DNA from: Amaurobius ferox
Lineage: Eukaryota; Arthropoda; Arachnida; Araneae; Amaurobiidae
Assembly: GCA_951213105.1 (NCBI GenBank)
Contig: OX578146.1
Span: forward strand, 56,551,069-56,615,068
Direction: 5' to 3'
Length of the DNA: 64,000 nt
Under the pieces are notes generated by a model. That model was not told where the DNA came from. It searched no databases and saw only the letters and a program-made list of their open reading frames with translations. Both the position numbers and the translations under genes were made by a program. Positions 1 to 11,929 of this stretch are shown here, piece after piece (the first letter of the stretch is position 1; every line of letters begins with the position of its first letter).

Positions 1-2165
1 AGGCAATTTTTTACAAGATGTTTCCATCCTGTACCAATATTTTCGCTGGTGCTAAAGTGACCAAGGAAATATACTGAAATCGAAACAACTTTGAAGTTTG
101 CATGCCATATTGCCGCTAATTGTGCCATTTCAGTTTTAAATTTTCATTTTATTTTATTTAAAGTCTAATAGATCGTAGATAATTTTTTTTTTCGATGGCA
201 ACCATTTAGACAGCCTTTAGTTAAGCCTAAAATGAACAATATTTTTCTATCGCCTCACAAACTATGACATCGCAAAAAATTACCATTTAAATAGTGTTTG
301 CATACGGTCCATATATGGCGATAATATTTCAAAACTATATTTCTAAAAATAAAACGTTAAGTTTTTGACCGTAAAACAAATTCAAAAAATGATATCTAGT
401 AGAACTACGCTGAATTCTTCTCAGCTAATTGACGAAAGTAGAGTGACTGATATGGATACCGTCCCGCAAAAACCTAGATTAATTTTATGGCTAAATTTCC
501 AACCTCTACATATAGTAGTGTTAAACAAGATTAGCATTTTTTTAATGCTAAACATTCTAAAACTGATTCGATTGACAATCCTGGCTATGGGAGAAGGAGA
601 TACAGTTGCTAAGTATGCTCTGGAATCGTGGGTGTGCGCTCAAAGATACAAGAAAGAGACAAAATTTTTTGATAACTAACACGTTTATTCTCAGGCACAG
701 CCTAAACAGGAGCAATATGCAGTAAAACAGCACTTAAATGTTCAACTAATTTCACAAAATAAATTATACTATTCTCAAACATTGACGAAAGTAATTTTCC
801 AAACAGCCACTACTATTCTCAAAACATTGACGAAAATCAATCTCTAATGTAGATCATATCTCGTTAACCGCCCTCGGACTGAGGGATGATTTCTTTTAAA
901 AACTCTCCATAGAAACTTCTGGAAATCTCTCATATCACGTAGAACATTCACGTAGAACAACATATCACGTAGAACATTGGTTATTTCAGAGGTGTTTCTC
1001 GAACCTTGGAGAAGTCGCTAAATTTCGCCAGTCTGCGAAACATTGCGAAATATGGAAATTCTTCTTTCAACTTCGGCATGTGGCAACCCGAGTCACGTCA
1101 TGGGAAAGGATGACAGTACGGGTGTTTTCCCCCCCTGGTCTTCGAAAGATGCGAATGGGACGAGGGAAAAAGAAACTCCACAGCATTTTACAAGTCCATA
1201 ATAATATGTATACGTGATGTCTCCCAAAATGTGAACTGTGGAAGATTTTTTGAATCGTTGGTTGTAGTTATATAATTCCAATTGCAATAATGCTTTAAAT
1301 AAATAAGTTATGAAACAGTAATAAGAATGATGAGCAATATTTTTACAAAATTAATTGACGTGTTATTCAGTTCTTTTAGAGAAAAAATTAAATTACGAAA
1401 TTGTTGTCCATACTTCATTCAGTCAAACTAAAGAAAAATCCCAAAAGTTCAAATTTAGGACAAAATAAATTTTCAAACTTCTAGTAAATTTTCGATACTC
1501 TTGCGATCAACGAAATTTATGACTGTAGGGGTCGTTCACAAATTGAATTGATTCTCAGAAATCATTTAGTAGGGTTTATAAGTGGGCTGTTTGGGTTATC
1601 CTGGTACTAATTAGATTTTGGTACGATTTGGAAAAAAATAATCTATTTCTTTCGCGAAATAATCCGCAAAAATTATCAAAATTTAAAATAAAAGACTACA
1701 TATACTCACATGCATCAATTAACTATTTGTTTTATATGTAATTTTTGACGACGAAAAAAATAAGACCAACCCCATTACACTAGGATTAGCCGCCCTTGAA
1801 ATACTTCATCTTGTTCTCATTTTCGCCACGTCGGCTTTGAAAATAAGTCCAAGCGCCACATGAAAACGGGAATTGAATTACAAGGAGAAATGCAGTATAA
1901 TTTAAAAAAATTAAAAATAATTTGTTAATTTTAGTAATTAATACGAATTATTAATTAATTTTAATTATTAATTTTTTAATCAATTTTTGTTATTAATTCT
2001 TTTATTAATTTTATTAATTATTTTTTATTATTTAATTTCTGCAATTAAACTCAATTTAATAAATTATAAAAGAAAGATAGAAAAACCCGATTTGATTCTG
2101 TAGTGCTACTCTTATCAGCATTTTTTAACTGTGATGTTTAACAGTCATTATATAAAACTACATTC
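1..2165. other. AT-rich intergenic DNA, no gene recognised
   Basis: No open frame here looks like a protein I know. Two small direct duplications are visible, a CTACTATTCTCAAA-type repeat at about 768-840 and an ATCACGTAGAACA repeat at about 933-978. An extremely TAATTAATT-rich tract lies at 1915-2060. Confidence 0.6.
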
Positions 2166-2169
2166 AAAC

Positions 2170-2620
2170 AACTTTTAGAAAGTTTATTCTTCCTTCACCA
2201 AGCGTAATGTAAACTATAGATGTCCATATTAGAGTGAGAAAGTGAACTGTTTGGAAGTATAAAGCGGCATTTTTAGCCATTGCGAAATGAAATTATTGCT
2301 ACTTTACCCAAGTGTTCCCATTTCAACCTGGCAATATTCTGAGTATAAATTGCCGCCATTATTTTTATGGAAGAGAAGCTGTATGTATTCTTAGATGGAA
2401 TATATACAGTTTCCCCTCATAATTCCTTGTGTATCCCTTTAAGTTTCGAGTATAGCAGTGATTCTCGGCATTTTTTTTCTTTTGGAGAAAGATATAAAAT
2501 GCTTTGTAAAATCTTGCGGATACACAAACGGAATTTCTCATTTTAAGTCTGCACAGGTCAATTACAAAATAGCTGCGTAAATAAATAGAATTAAATATTA
2601 ACAAACTCTTACTTTTGAAT
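2170..2620 (+). repeat. Dispersed repeat, copy A (partner at 6955)
   Basis: This segment resembles 6955-7215 in the same orientation. Both contain ATTATTGCTACTTTAC, followed by a pyrimidine-rich CCCA..TTCA..C segment and a CATT..TTTATGG block. The copies are diverged and AT-rich with no coding signal. This is probably an old non-autonomous transposon, class unknown. Confidence 0.4.
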
Positions 2621-2769
2621 CATTTAGACAGGCCTGCGATGGAAAAGTTGTCTGAAAAGTAATAATTGATTGTTATAGACTTATAGAAAAAAATAACAAA
2701 AAATTTCTATCACCCACCAATTTTACTCAACTTCCAATTTTTAGTATTATTTGGATTAAAATTAAATGC

Positions 2770-2965
2770 ATACACCAATTGCCAGTGTATATACCAAATC
2801 GTATATGCAATTTATCAACTATATTTGTATATACCAGTGCATTGGTTTATACAAATATAGTACATACCAAAATGGTATATAAATATTGGTATATGCAAAT
2901 ATAGTATATACAAAATGATATATACCATTGGTATATACTAATGTATTGGTATATACCAATACAGC
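2770..2965. repeat. Imperfect TATACCA/TGGTATA palindromic array
   Basis: The words TATACCA, TGGTATA, TATTTGTATA and ATATAGTA recur about every 20-30 bases on both strands. This gives a cluster of short inverted repeats able to form many small hairpins. It is degenerate low-complexity sequence with no coding potential. Confidence 0.6.
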
Positions 2966-3029
2966 TAATTACACTCAAGCACAGTGTAATTTACGAATCA
3001 AGAAGAAAACATGGTACAACCGCGAAATG

Positions 3030-4400
3030 ATGTAAATAGCTAGAGGACACGCTGGTATGCAAATGATCCTAGTTTGGTGTGATTGCGCATGACCGTTCAC
3101 CTGTGAGTGGCGTTGCAAGCATGAGTTAGCGGCCTTATAAACCGGCGTGAAGTCAACGCACCATCAATGCGAAAAGCTTTGACCGACGCAAGCATGAGTA
3201 CGGAGTGAAAAAAATGGTGGTAGATACCAGAAACATCGATATACGCAACTGACGGACTTTGAGAGAGGTCTAATCATCGGGCTGAAAACTGCAGGGTGGT
3301 CAGCACGTCGGATAGCCCGTCACGTGGATCTTTCGGACTAAACCGTCGAACGGTGTTGGGAGCACTGGTCACGGAACGTCTCCTAGACACAGAGTACCGG
3401 CTCTAGACGTACCAGGCATACCGTGACTAGAGATCATCGATTAATCGTGCGACAGGCACGGATAGAACCCACGGCAACCCGATCCGCGATACAGGCACAC
3501 GTAGCGACTCCTGTGTGCCCACGAACCATATCTAGACGTCTGAAGGAAGCGAATCAGCGACACCAGAGTCCCTTACGTGTGATGCCGTTAACACGAGAAC
3601 ATCGGCGGCTCCGATTGCAGTGGTTCTGGGCCAGAGAAACGTAGAACGCCACAGATTGGCGTGCTGTTTAGCGATGAGTGCCGCTTCGTTTTGACCGATG
3701 ATCAGAGTGTCCGGGTGTGGAGGTCCCCTGTACAACACCACAATTCCATCCTCATTGTCGAGCGCCACACTAGCCCCACCGCAGACATCATGTGCGGGAC
3801 CTCCACATGATGCCCGGTGGGGCTAGTGTGACTTATACCGCCATAACCTACGATAGCCGATCCGCTCTAGTAGTGGTACCTGGAACATTGACGGGCCAGC
3901 TGTACGTGGATGAGATTCTACGGCTCTATGTGCTCCCATTCATTGCTGGAATTCCAGGTATGCAATCCCAGCAGGATAATGCCAGGTAGCACACTGCTCG
4001 AGTTGCCCAGGTCTGCCTGAGTCATGTCCATACATTTCCATGGCCTGCCCGGTTTCGAGATCTGTCCCCTATCCAGCGTATGTGGGACCAGTTGAAACGC
4101 CAGCTGCCTCGTTGCTGCATTCTTCGGGATTTGGAACGTAATCTCCAACAGATGTGTACTCGTCTGCAGCAGGACAACATCAGGCGGCTATTCGACACCA
4201 TGCTGGACTATATTGCTGCTTGTATCGCAGCACGAGGCGGTGCGACGCACTGCTGAGGATGATCGGATTGTGTACCACAGTCCCCTCTGTTCGTGTTCTG
4301 CTGTGCTGTTTTTGTGATCATGTATATCATTTATCTGTATCCTTCCATCAGTAAAATGTCAGGTCCATCCTATGCTTCCTTCTTGGTGCGCAACTTTCAT
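3030..4400 (+). pseudogene. Tc1/mariner-like transposase relic
   Basis: The segment is richer in GC than its surroundings and reads as a broken Tc1-type transposase. A helix-turn-helix region (FERGLIIGLK..GWSARRIARHVDLS) lies at about 3255-3345. It is followed by a paired-like segment ending in PRTISRRLKEA near 3520-3555, the first catalytic aspartate in FSDECRFVL near 3670, the second in QQDNAR near 3970, and a DLSPIQRMWDQL block near 4060 where most relatives have glutamate rather than glutamine. Stops and frameshifts interrupt it, for example just after the helix-turn-helix and after QQDNAR. It is inactive. No terminal inverted repeats could be fixed by eye, so the borders are approximate. 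Confidence 0.8.
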
Positions 4401-4629
4401 TGTCCATTAGTGTTGTTGTATTAGCGTTTTACGAAAGTACATTTGTATAGTAAACAAAGGAATTTTCACGAAACTTCTAATTCTTAATATAGGAGAGGGT
4501 GGAATAAAAGAGCACCTAATCGAAGGAAGTAGGAGGACGGAATAAAAATACTGGTGGTTGATATACATAAAAGCTCAGGTTGACACTTTGAATCTGATTC
4601 GCCGATATAACGGAAGACTCATTTGAAGA

Positions 4630-6050
4630 AGAAATTACTTTAGAAAGTTGTTGAAAGGACAAAAAAATCGTTTGGTTTCGGAATTCCCATTTTATGGCAG
4701 GAACCCGTATCCACTCCGATGACTGTTACTTCTGTTCGTTGAATGTTCGAGGTTTTAATAGGAAAAATAAAAAAACACATTTCATAACCTAATTCCCTAT
4801 CAGCAATACATTCAATGGAACATGGTCCTGACATACCCTTGCCAATTTTAGAAGAACCACTCAGAAGAGAATCAAGCAAAGAAGTTGAAGATTTCAATGA
4901 TGCCGAATGCTAAGAAAGTGGCACACTTGAATTTTTTAACAGACTGATTAAAATGACTTAGTCAGAGATTTGGGTTTACCTAAGGAACCTCGGCCCAAGA
5001 GTAAATGAAAATAAGTTGTTAGTCCCTGGCACTTCTTTCTCATAGTTTAGATATAGAGAAATATAGAAACTTTTCAGAGGAAGGTGATTTAGTTTCCTGT
5101 AGCGGTATTTCTAGATTGATAAACATATTCAACATAAAATATGAAGTCACCGATTGAAGGTTGTTTATACATTCCAGAAAAAGAAGCATCAAATGTGTGC
5201 TTCTCCATAATAATAATAAGTATGCTTCAGCACCAGTAGGACATTCCGTGCTTTTAAAAGAACGACAGAAAATATAACCTTTATTCTCAGTAAACGTAAG
5301 TAAAATTATCATGGATTTACAATTTGCGGGGATTTAAAAGTCATATCTATGATTTTAGGACAAAGAGGATACACCACGTGCTTTATGTGCGAGTGAAAAA
5401 GCTGAGATCAACAGCAACACTGGATCAAGAAGTATTGGCTAGATGTATTACAAGAAACTTTGTTTATTCAGGAAACATTTCTTTTAACCCCCCCCCCTCC
5501 CCGCTTCACATTAAGCTGGGATTGATGAAGCAATTTGCCAAAGCTTTGTCGAAAGGTTGAGAGTGTTTTAAATACATCTGCGCAATATTTCTAAGATTAT
5601 CAACAGCAAACTTTAAAGAAGGTGTTTTTGTCTGGCCAGACATCAGGAAACGTATGAAAGATAAATTATTTGAATAAAAAATGGAAGCTCATAAAAAAGA
5701 AGTGTGGAAAACTTTCAAAGATGTGATGACCAAATTTTTAGGAAATAGCAAGGATTTCAACTATGAAATGATTGTGGAAGATGTGCTATAGAAATTCAAG
5801 GATTTGGGATGGTCTGTGAGCTTAAAACTGCACTTCATCAACTCACTCTTTGACTAGTTTCTGGGGAATGTGGAAGCCATCAGCGAAGAACGATTCTACC
5901 AAAATATCGAGAAGATGGAAAAGAAGTTATCAGGGCAGGTGTAATGTCAACTTGATGGCGGACTATTGTTGGATGCTTCATAGAGACGACTTGGGAAAAG
6001 AATTTCGCAGAAAAAGTTCAAAAAGAAGCTTTTCATTAGCTCATTAGCTT
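4630..6050 (+). pseudogene. Decayed copy of a multicopy arthropod gene of unknown function
   Basis: Short protein blocks recur in order in shifting frames on the plus strand: FGIPILWQEP near 4676, GFNRKNKK near 4752, HGPDIPLPILEEP near 4818, DLVRDLGLPK near 4960, IKLGLMKQFAKALSKG near 5511-5557, SLKLHFINS near 5820 and RRKSSKRSF near 6008. I recognise this order as a long protein that is repeated in spider genomes and usually annotated as uncharacterised. That is from memory and was not searched. Frameshifts and stops break it at least ten times, so it is an old, dead copy. The first blocks contain a Cys-rich stretch in the family. A transposon or retrocopied host gene are both possible. Confidence 0.55.
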
Positions 6051-6284
6051 TTCATTAGCTTTTCATTATGGTTGTTTAATTCTTGAATCTGTTTAACCAA
6101 AATGTATTGAAGCCTGTGCTTAGAAATTATCACAACTCATTCTCGAGAAAATACAACTATTACTTTCCACAGAGGGTGCTTGATATGTCCTGCAGTAATT
6201 AAGCTCTTTCTCTAAAAGTTCCATAGTAAGGCATAGGAGAAGTATAAGTTATGATCATCAAATACTTGTCGCTAAGTTTAGATA

Positions 6285-6475
6285 GTTTAACAATACAAGT
6301 TATAGTAATATAGTAATTATATTAAGTATATATAGTAATTATATTAAGTACATATAGTAATTATATTAAGTATATATAATAATCATATTAAGTATATATA
6401 CTAATTATATTAAGTATATATAGTAATTATATTAAGTATATATACTAATTAAGTATATATAGTAATTATAGATCT
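6285..6475. repeat. Tandem repeat, ~22 bp unit
   Basis: About eight imperfect copies of TATAGTAATTATATTAAGTA follow one another, with a few shortened units. Confidence 0.75.
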
Positions 6476-6950
6476 ATTTTACTAAATACTTTTATAAGAA
6501 AGTTCAATTTTGTTGTAGCGTAGGGAAGAGAGGGGACCTGATCCCCCCCCCTCCGGAACCTAATGTTTTTATTAAAATGAAGTTATTTTTATGCATACTT
6601 ATTATAATTTTCTTATGTATTTAATTCGTGAGTCTCCTTCTCCAAAATGTATCCTGGTTCCGATGCTATTACCAATATGCAATTCATGGTGTTGAACACA
6701 TTAAGTATTTTATCATCTTAACAAAAATAATTTATTATTTATATTCTATTTGATTCAGAATAAAATGCAATGAAAATAACGAAAATAATAAACACGTTGT
6801 TATATTTACGTTAAAATATCCAGCATGTACTTTTAGAAGTCATCATTTTTGCAGCCCAACTTTTATTTCAGAATATCGACGTTTAAGAGCCATTACATGA
6901 AGCAGCATGCAAACATTTTCTATAAAATATATTACTTTGCATCATTTTCA
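6476..6950. other. AT-rich spacer, nothing recognised
   Basis: No coding or repeat structure is seen apart from a C9 run near 6544. Confidence 0.5.
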
Positions 6951-6954
6951 TGCC

Positions 6955-7215
6955 AGCAGCGAACGCAATATAAAGCTATACTGATGTCGATATTGAAGAG
7001 AAGACGTGCATCGTAAGGGAGGATGCAGTGGAATTTTTAACCATTGACAAAATAAAATTATTGCTACTTTACGAGACAGCCCCACTTCATCCGGGTAATT
7101 TTGTGAGCATGAATTGACTCCATTACCTTTATGGGAAAAAAGTAGTATTTTTTTATTTGGTAGGATGCATATAATGATATAAAATGCAAATATTGAATTC
7201 CTCTTGTCTTTTAGG
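6955..7215 (+). repeat. Dispersed repeat, copy B (partner at 2170)
   Basis: This is a diverged copy of the sequence at 2170-2620, sharing ATTATTGCTACTTTAC and the flanking blocks in the same order. It ends against a TA microsatellite. Confidence 0.4.
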
Positions 7216-7225
7216 GTGTTGGTTT

Positions 7226-7227
<2 letters not shown>

Positions 7228-7272
<45 letters not shown>

Positions 7273-7317
7273 GGTATCCCAAACACGTTGACCTCGGCTT
7301 TTATTCCTTAAATATTG

Positions 7318-7364
<47 letters not shown>
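7228..7364. repeat. Two (TA)n microsatellites
   Basis: TA runs at about 7228-7270 and 7319-7364 flank a 48-base unique spacer. Apparent IYIYIY frames in this region are only the translation of the TA run. Confidence 0.9.
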
Positions 7365-7368
<4 letters not shown>

Positions 7369-8158
7369 AATTAAAAAGTTACGTGGAAAAAGGTAGAGAA
7401 TTTTATGAAATCGTTTAAAATTTTCGAGGGAATTAAATTTTAAGAAATACAAAATTTAAAATTTTATACGGCCCCCGTACAAAACATTTCCAATAAGTAA
7501 AATGTGCCCCATGCAGTAATACGATGTTGTACAAAATTTCAGCATTTTATCATAAAAAGTCCTAGAGATATGAAAAGATAAAAATACTGACTTAAACCAC
7601 TTTTCGATGCATCGACATGAGTTCTCAGAGGGGAAATATCATGTCGGCATATCGCGTTTCAAGGGTCATACACAAATCACGAAAAAAAAACAAAGATTAC
7701 ATAAGTAAATAATAATTTTGCTTTTTATTGGTGCAAAAGTATCGACATTGTGTAAAACTAATAACTTTACACAAAGATTACAAAGCTTGTTCAAAATATT
7801 TTCCATCCATGCCAAAGATCCATTAAAGATAAGGGACAGATATTATTTGCCTATGACGCATTTCTACGTTGAGTCATTTGCACTCTTGCTGTAAACATTT
7901 ACATTTTAATTTGTGAGTAATCCCTCTCCAAATTTGTTTAAATATATCTCTGGGTCTTTTTATAATAACATGCTGAAATTTTGTGCATCACCTTATTAGT
8001 GTATGGCACATATTTTACTCATTGGAAATATTTTTGTACGGGGGCCGTATAAAAATTTAAATTTTGTATATCTTCAAATTTAATCTTCTGAAAATTTTTA
8101 TCGATGTCCTAACATTATGTACCTTTTTTTCAAGTAACTTTACAATTTATTATATATG
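7362..8158. mobile_element. Foldback element with ~200 bp inverted arms
   Basis: The left arm (about 7362-7570) and right arm (about 7930-8158) are long inverted repeats of each other. Landmarks are TACGGCCCCCGTACAAAA at 7468 against TTTTGTACGGGGGCCGTA at 8032, and matching AAATTTCAGCATTTTAT-type segments further in. The ~350-bp centre has no coding frame. The structure fits a non-autonomous DNA transposon or foldback element. The right arm abuts the reverse transcriptase fragment that begins at 8160. A related TATACGACCCCGCACCCC segment occurs near 33280. Confidence 0.7.
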
Positions 8159-8690
8159 TCATTGAGGAACATGGGGGGAGGTTGTTCCTCAATGCTGGCC
8201 GATCTCTACCTTAACAAGTACGAAGAAGGTACTTTTATTCTAAATGAAATACCTTATTTCAGATTTATGGATGACATTCTTTTAGGTTGTATTAGAAACA
8301 CCTCTGATTTTGATTTCAGTTTCTATCCATCAAGTCTGGAATTAACGGAAACAAAAAAGATTCACGATAATGAGATCAGTTATCTTGACCTATGTATCAA
8401 TTTCACTGAAAATGAAAAGATATATACAAAGCTATATGATAAAAGAAATTATTTTGATATAAAACATTAATTACATCATTGATTGGAAATCGAACTTGAG
8501 CGCCAATATTTTCCGCAATATCGTTAGAAATCATTTTCTATGAAACTCAAGATTGCATACTTATAAGGATGATCGTATCAAAAGTGATAAAAAATTCATA
8601 AAGGAAGCGTTGAAACAGCACTATCCAATGGGATACCTCAAACACCACTATAATACTTTGCACTGCAAGGACATTAATGCATTTGATAGT
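8159..8690 (+). pseudogene. Penelope-like reverse transcriptase fragment
   Basis: The frame at 8159-8470 carries a GGCSSMLADLYLNKYEE block and a catalytic FRFMDD motif, followed by YPSSLELTET, YLDLCINF and KLYDKRNYFD. This block order is typical of Penelope-like or related reverse transcriptases. Similar sequence continues in other frames to about 8690 (IFRNIVRNHF, then FIKEALKQHYPMGYL). It lacks the upstream finger domains and any nuclease domain, and it starts exactly where the foldback arm ends. It is dead. The second copy at 15849-16679 is related but clearly diverged. Confidence 0.65.
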
Positions 8691-9058
8691 GATATTGGCA
8701 ACACCTATTTTATATAATATAATGGCAACGCATCGAATGGCTCGGCACTTTATATTTGAATTGCTGAATGATCTGTCATTCGGGTTAACTTCTTATTTCA
8801 ACCTGTCTCAATCCAAAATATTTTTTCTCCACTCAGTCCATGCATTCACTTCTGGCATACGACTTTTGCTTTGACGTTCTAAGGAAATATGGCCACAGGC
8901 ACGAAACGGTTCCGTGAGTGTTTCCTCAGGAGTAATAGCTGACTATAAACGGGAACAAGGGGTCACAATCCCCCTTGGCCATTTGTTATTTCCCTGTTGG
9001 CACTTATATCACCTCTCGATCTGTTTTGATTTTCCTATATATATATATATATATATTC
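8691..9058. other. Spacer ending in a TA run
   Basis: No gene is seen. A GGGGTCACAATCCCC inverted motif lies near 8959 and a (TA)n run at about 9037-9056. Confidence 0.5.
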
Positions 9059-9294
9059 GTCAAAAGTGAAATTGCAACACCATGAAGGGATAAACGTAGC
9101 TGTATGTAAGTCACAGTACCGGTAGAAGGAGGATTTATATGCAAATATTTAAGTTTTTGTACGTATCGGGTCATGTGACATCCAATTTCGGAAGATAAAT
9201 ATCAGTAGACGGTTCGTCACATAAATACTATCAGCTACTATTTGCAGTCGCCGAATTTTCGAAGAAGTGAAGAATCGATGCTTCGAAGACGTCA

Positions 9295-9894
9295 CCTAGC
9301 TATACCAGCAGTTAAAGGCTTGAGAACGAGACCGTATCCTGGAGCTGCGTGACTTGGGTTTGTCGATGCGTGCAACTACCATGCGTGTTGGGCACGACGA
9401 AAGTACTATTCAGCGATGTTGGACACGATGACCGCAAGAACACGCTGACGAGGGAGTGTATCGAACAGACGCACGACGGACCGCACAGACCGACAGATTC
9501 GCCAATCGGCTTGTCGAGACCCGTTCACAACGGCAAGTAAAATCCGAAACAGCCTGCCACCGTGAACGGTTTCACCTGCGTGCACCCAAACTATTCGCAA
9601 CAGGTTGGATTAAAAACAGCTGTGCTCACGGAGGCCAGCCACTGGGATGCCATTAAGTACTCGACAAAAGAATCTACCTCTGGCGAATTGTCGTCGTCAT
9701 CACAACTGGACCATTAAATGGCATGGGGTAGTGTTACGAATGAATCTCGCTTCTGCCTGTGGAGGAGTGGCAGCCGTGGACAGGTGTGGCGGCTTTGCGG
9801 GGAACACCACTTGCCAGCACATAGCACCGGGCATTATGGTTTGGATTGGTATCATGTTAGATCAACGGGCAGCTCTGGTGCGCACAATGTAAAT
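9295..9894 (+). pseudogene. Tc1-like transposase, N-terminal part
   Basis: Plus-strand frames read a helix-turn-helix-like RELRDLGLSMRATTMRVG segment near 9335-9390. Downstream come a basic region with RTDARRTAQTDRFANR, a region matching the first catalytic block (FRFCLWRSG-like, near 9740-9780) and PGIMVWIGIMLDQRAAL near 9830-9880. Several frameshifts are present. The reading then stops dead at the insertion and resumes at 13939, which shows that the insertion interrupted a transposase that was once continuous. Confidence 0.7.
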
Positions 9895-10324
9895 CAGTAT
9901 TGAAAATACATGTATTTGAAATGCATTTTTAAAATCCGTTTGTATTTTGTATTTCGCATTATAAATTGAAAAAACTAAAGTATTTTAGTAATGTATTGAT
10001 AAAACATTTCCAGAGTATTTTGTATTTTCAAAATACTCATAATACATTTGTTCATATTTCAAACTATCTGTTTAAACCGCAAATAAACGATTTGCAAAAG
10101 AAAAAGCGGCTATTCTCTATGTTATCTAGTCATTGAATTCGTTTCTGGAAGTCAATCTAAACTTCCTTCTGTAACCTGGCACCGTCAAAGATGTTAATTA
10201 ATGGGGTGTTTAGTATTTGTAGTGACCTCTAAAAAATATAGGAACATAAAGATTATAACCAAAACTGTAAGAACTATTTAATGATGTTGTTTGGAATATG
10301 GCTCCATCCTGTGTATGTATATAA

Positions 10325-11185
10325 ATCTGATGTGGGCAGCACATGACTTTCTTTATATAATGCAATGAATTTACTACTTTTACAGCAAAATAAATAGATT
10401 ATTTCTATAGTAGATATTTATATTCCTTCCAAGATATTGAATTTTCGTCAATGAGTCGTCATTTGTATTGATTTAGCGTCATTTTTAATCATTAGGGGAG
10501 TGTTTCGTTAATTTAGCAAATTTTTAAAAAGTCGCCAAGTTGGCGACATTCCATCAAATTCGTCGCCAAAATCTCACTAAGCGTTATGGAAGGAGAAATA
10601 AGTTATTCTTACAGCTGATAAATGACAATTGGCGTTCAAATACAAAATTATTACTCAAATTATCTTTTTTCATGAATGGAACGAACTAGATCCACGAGAA
10701 TGATGTCACCCAATTTATCGCATGGTATTACGTATGAAAAGTGAACATGTTCCTCAATAGGAATTTTTTTTTTATTTTATATGGCTTTTTGTTAATGTTT
10801 TGAAAAATGTGCAAGATCTCGAGAACGGTTCATGTTAGCGTTCTAAAATGTATGTTAATCGTTTTCTAATGAAAAATTACATCAGAAATGTCTATTTCCG
10901 TAAATTTATTAGAGGTTTTGATTTTTTGACGATATTTTCAAAATTTCACTCAAAAATTTAGGGGAGTTCTGGGCATTCGATTGCGTATAAAAACAATAGG
11001 CTTCCAGTCTTTACGGATTGTAATTTTTGTACCAAATTTCGCTCGAATCGGTCCATTCGTTCATCAGTCATCGTCTCCTGAGTCTCACTGACACACACAC
11101 ACAGACATCACTTCAAAAATGTTCGATTCGTGATCGACCCCGTCACAATACTTTCCTTATACATTATGTATATAAGGAAAGTAAA
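10325..11185 (+). repeat. Dispersed repeat family R1, fullest copy
   Basis: The repeat runs from CTGATGTGGGCAGCACATG to a palindromic TATACATTATGTATATAAGG end. Inside are a TCGCCAAGTTGGCGAC palindrome, a CTCACGAACG/CGTTCGT-type block and a short (CA)n. An inverted copy lies at 60220-61048, partial copies at 59985-60215 and 58960-59022, and an old partial copy at 33940-34110. It has no coding capacity and is probably a non-autonomous DNA transposon. Confidence 0.7.
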
Positions 11186-11239
11186 AAAAGGACTAGAAGG
11201 GAGTTTGAAGTTGCGTTTTTTGTGAAAACATAACCATAG

Positions 11240-11535
11240 CCAATCCAAGCTCTGTTGGTGGAATATCTCAATGGTAAACGCGCAGGGATTGCACTCAGTC
11301 GACCTAAGTTCGATTCCGCATTTATCCAAACTGTACCCTTGTTCACGCGAAATATGGGGGCGTTAAACATGTGGGTCAGTAAGTCCTTCGGCGAGGTTCG
11401 TGGTAGGGAAGGATGGTACGGTCCCTGTACATACCACACCCACTGGGTTCTGGTCGAAATTGAGCGGCATTTCCCGGCCGTTTAAACATGTACCTTACAA
11501 TTTCGGGTCGGACGGTCTGGGTCGAAGAAGAAGCT
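11240..11535 (+). repeat. tRNA-derived SINE
   Basis: The head looks like a tRNA gene. ATATCTCAATGGTAAACG resembles a polymerase III A box, and AGTTCGATTCC about 45 bases later resembles a B box. The body holds a conserved CCCACTGGGTTCTGGTC stretch and CCCGGCCGTTTAAACA. The same body is found in reverse at 25135-25245, which supports a dispersed SINE family rather than a functional tRNA gene. Confidence 0.65.
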
Positions 11536-11929
11536 CTGCTATGCATTGTTTATTTATTTAAAATAAATTACAGTGATGCAATGAAGTTGGTTACTGCAAA
11601 GTGAAAATTACCTACAAGATGGAAGTTACTGCCGCTCCGGATGCAAATGTATTTTGAGACGTATTAGACAGAAATCTTTTAAAGTGATTTTTATTGATGA
11701 TAATGGAGTAGTATGGCGGAATATCAATTATGCAAACCAAAATGTGCGATTATAAGTGGTATTTTCGGAGCCACAACAAATTTTAAAACTCATCTAAAGA
11801 TAATATTTTGATTTTAAGGAGAACTCCGATTTTACGATTATGTATGCTGGTCTCGTGGCTCTTGTTTCATCGAGGTAGCGCTATATTATCTAATAAGTTT
11901 TATTAGTGGCAAAAATTTGCCATACAATA

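Noticed and set aside
365..679. 104-codon frame opening with TTG
   Set aside because: No recognisable motif, no ATG start and no neighbours. Length is compatible with chance.
3532..4148. Minus-strand frames over the first Tc1 relic
   Set aside because: The plus strand carries the transposase blocks; these are antisense shadows.
6948..7452. Overlapping 112- and 99-codon frames
   Set aside because: Both run through TA microsatellites. The flanking parts match no protein and overlap each other.
11240..11310. tRNA gene
   Set aside because: A- and B-box-like words are present, but the cloverleaf stems do not pair and the body is repeated elsewhere. Called a SINE instead.
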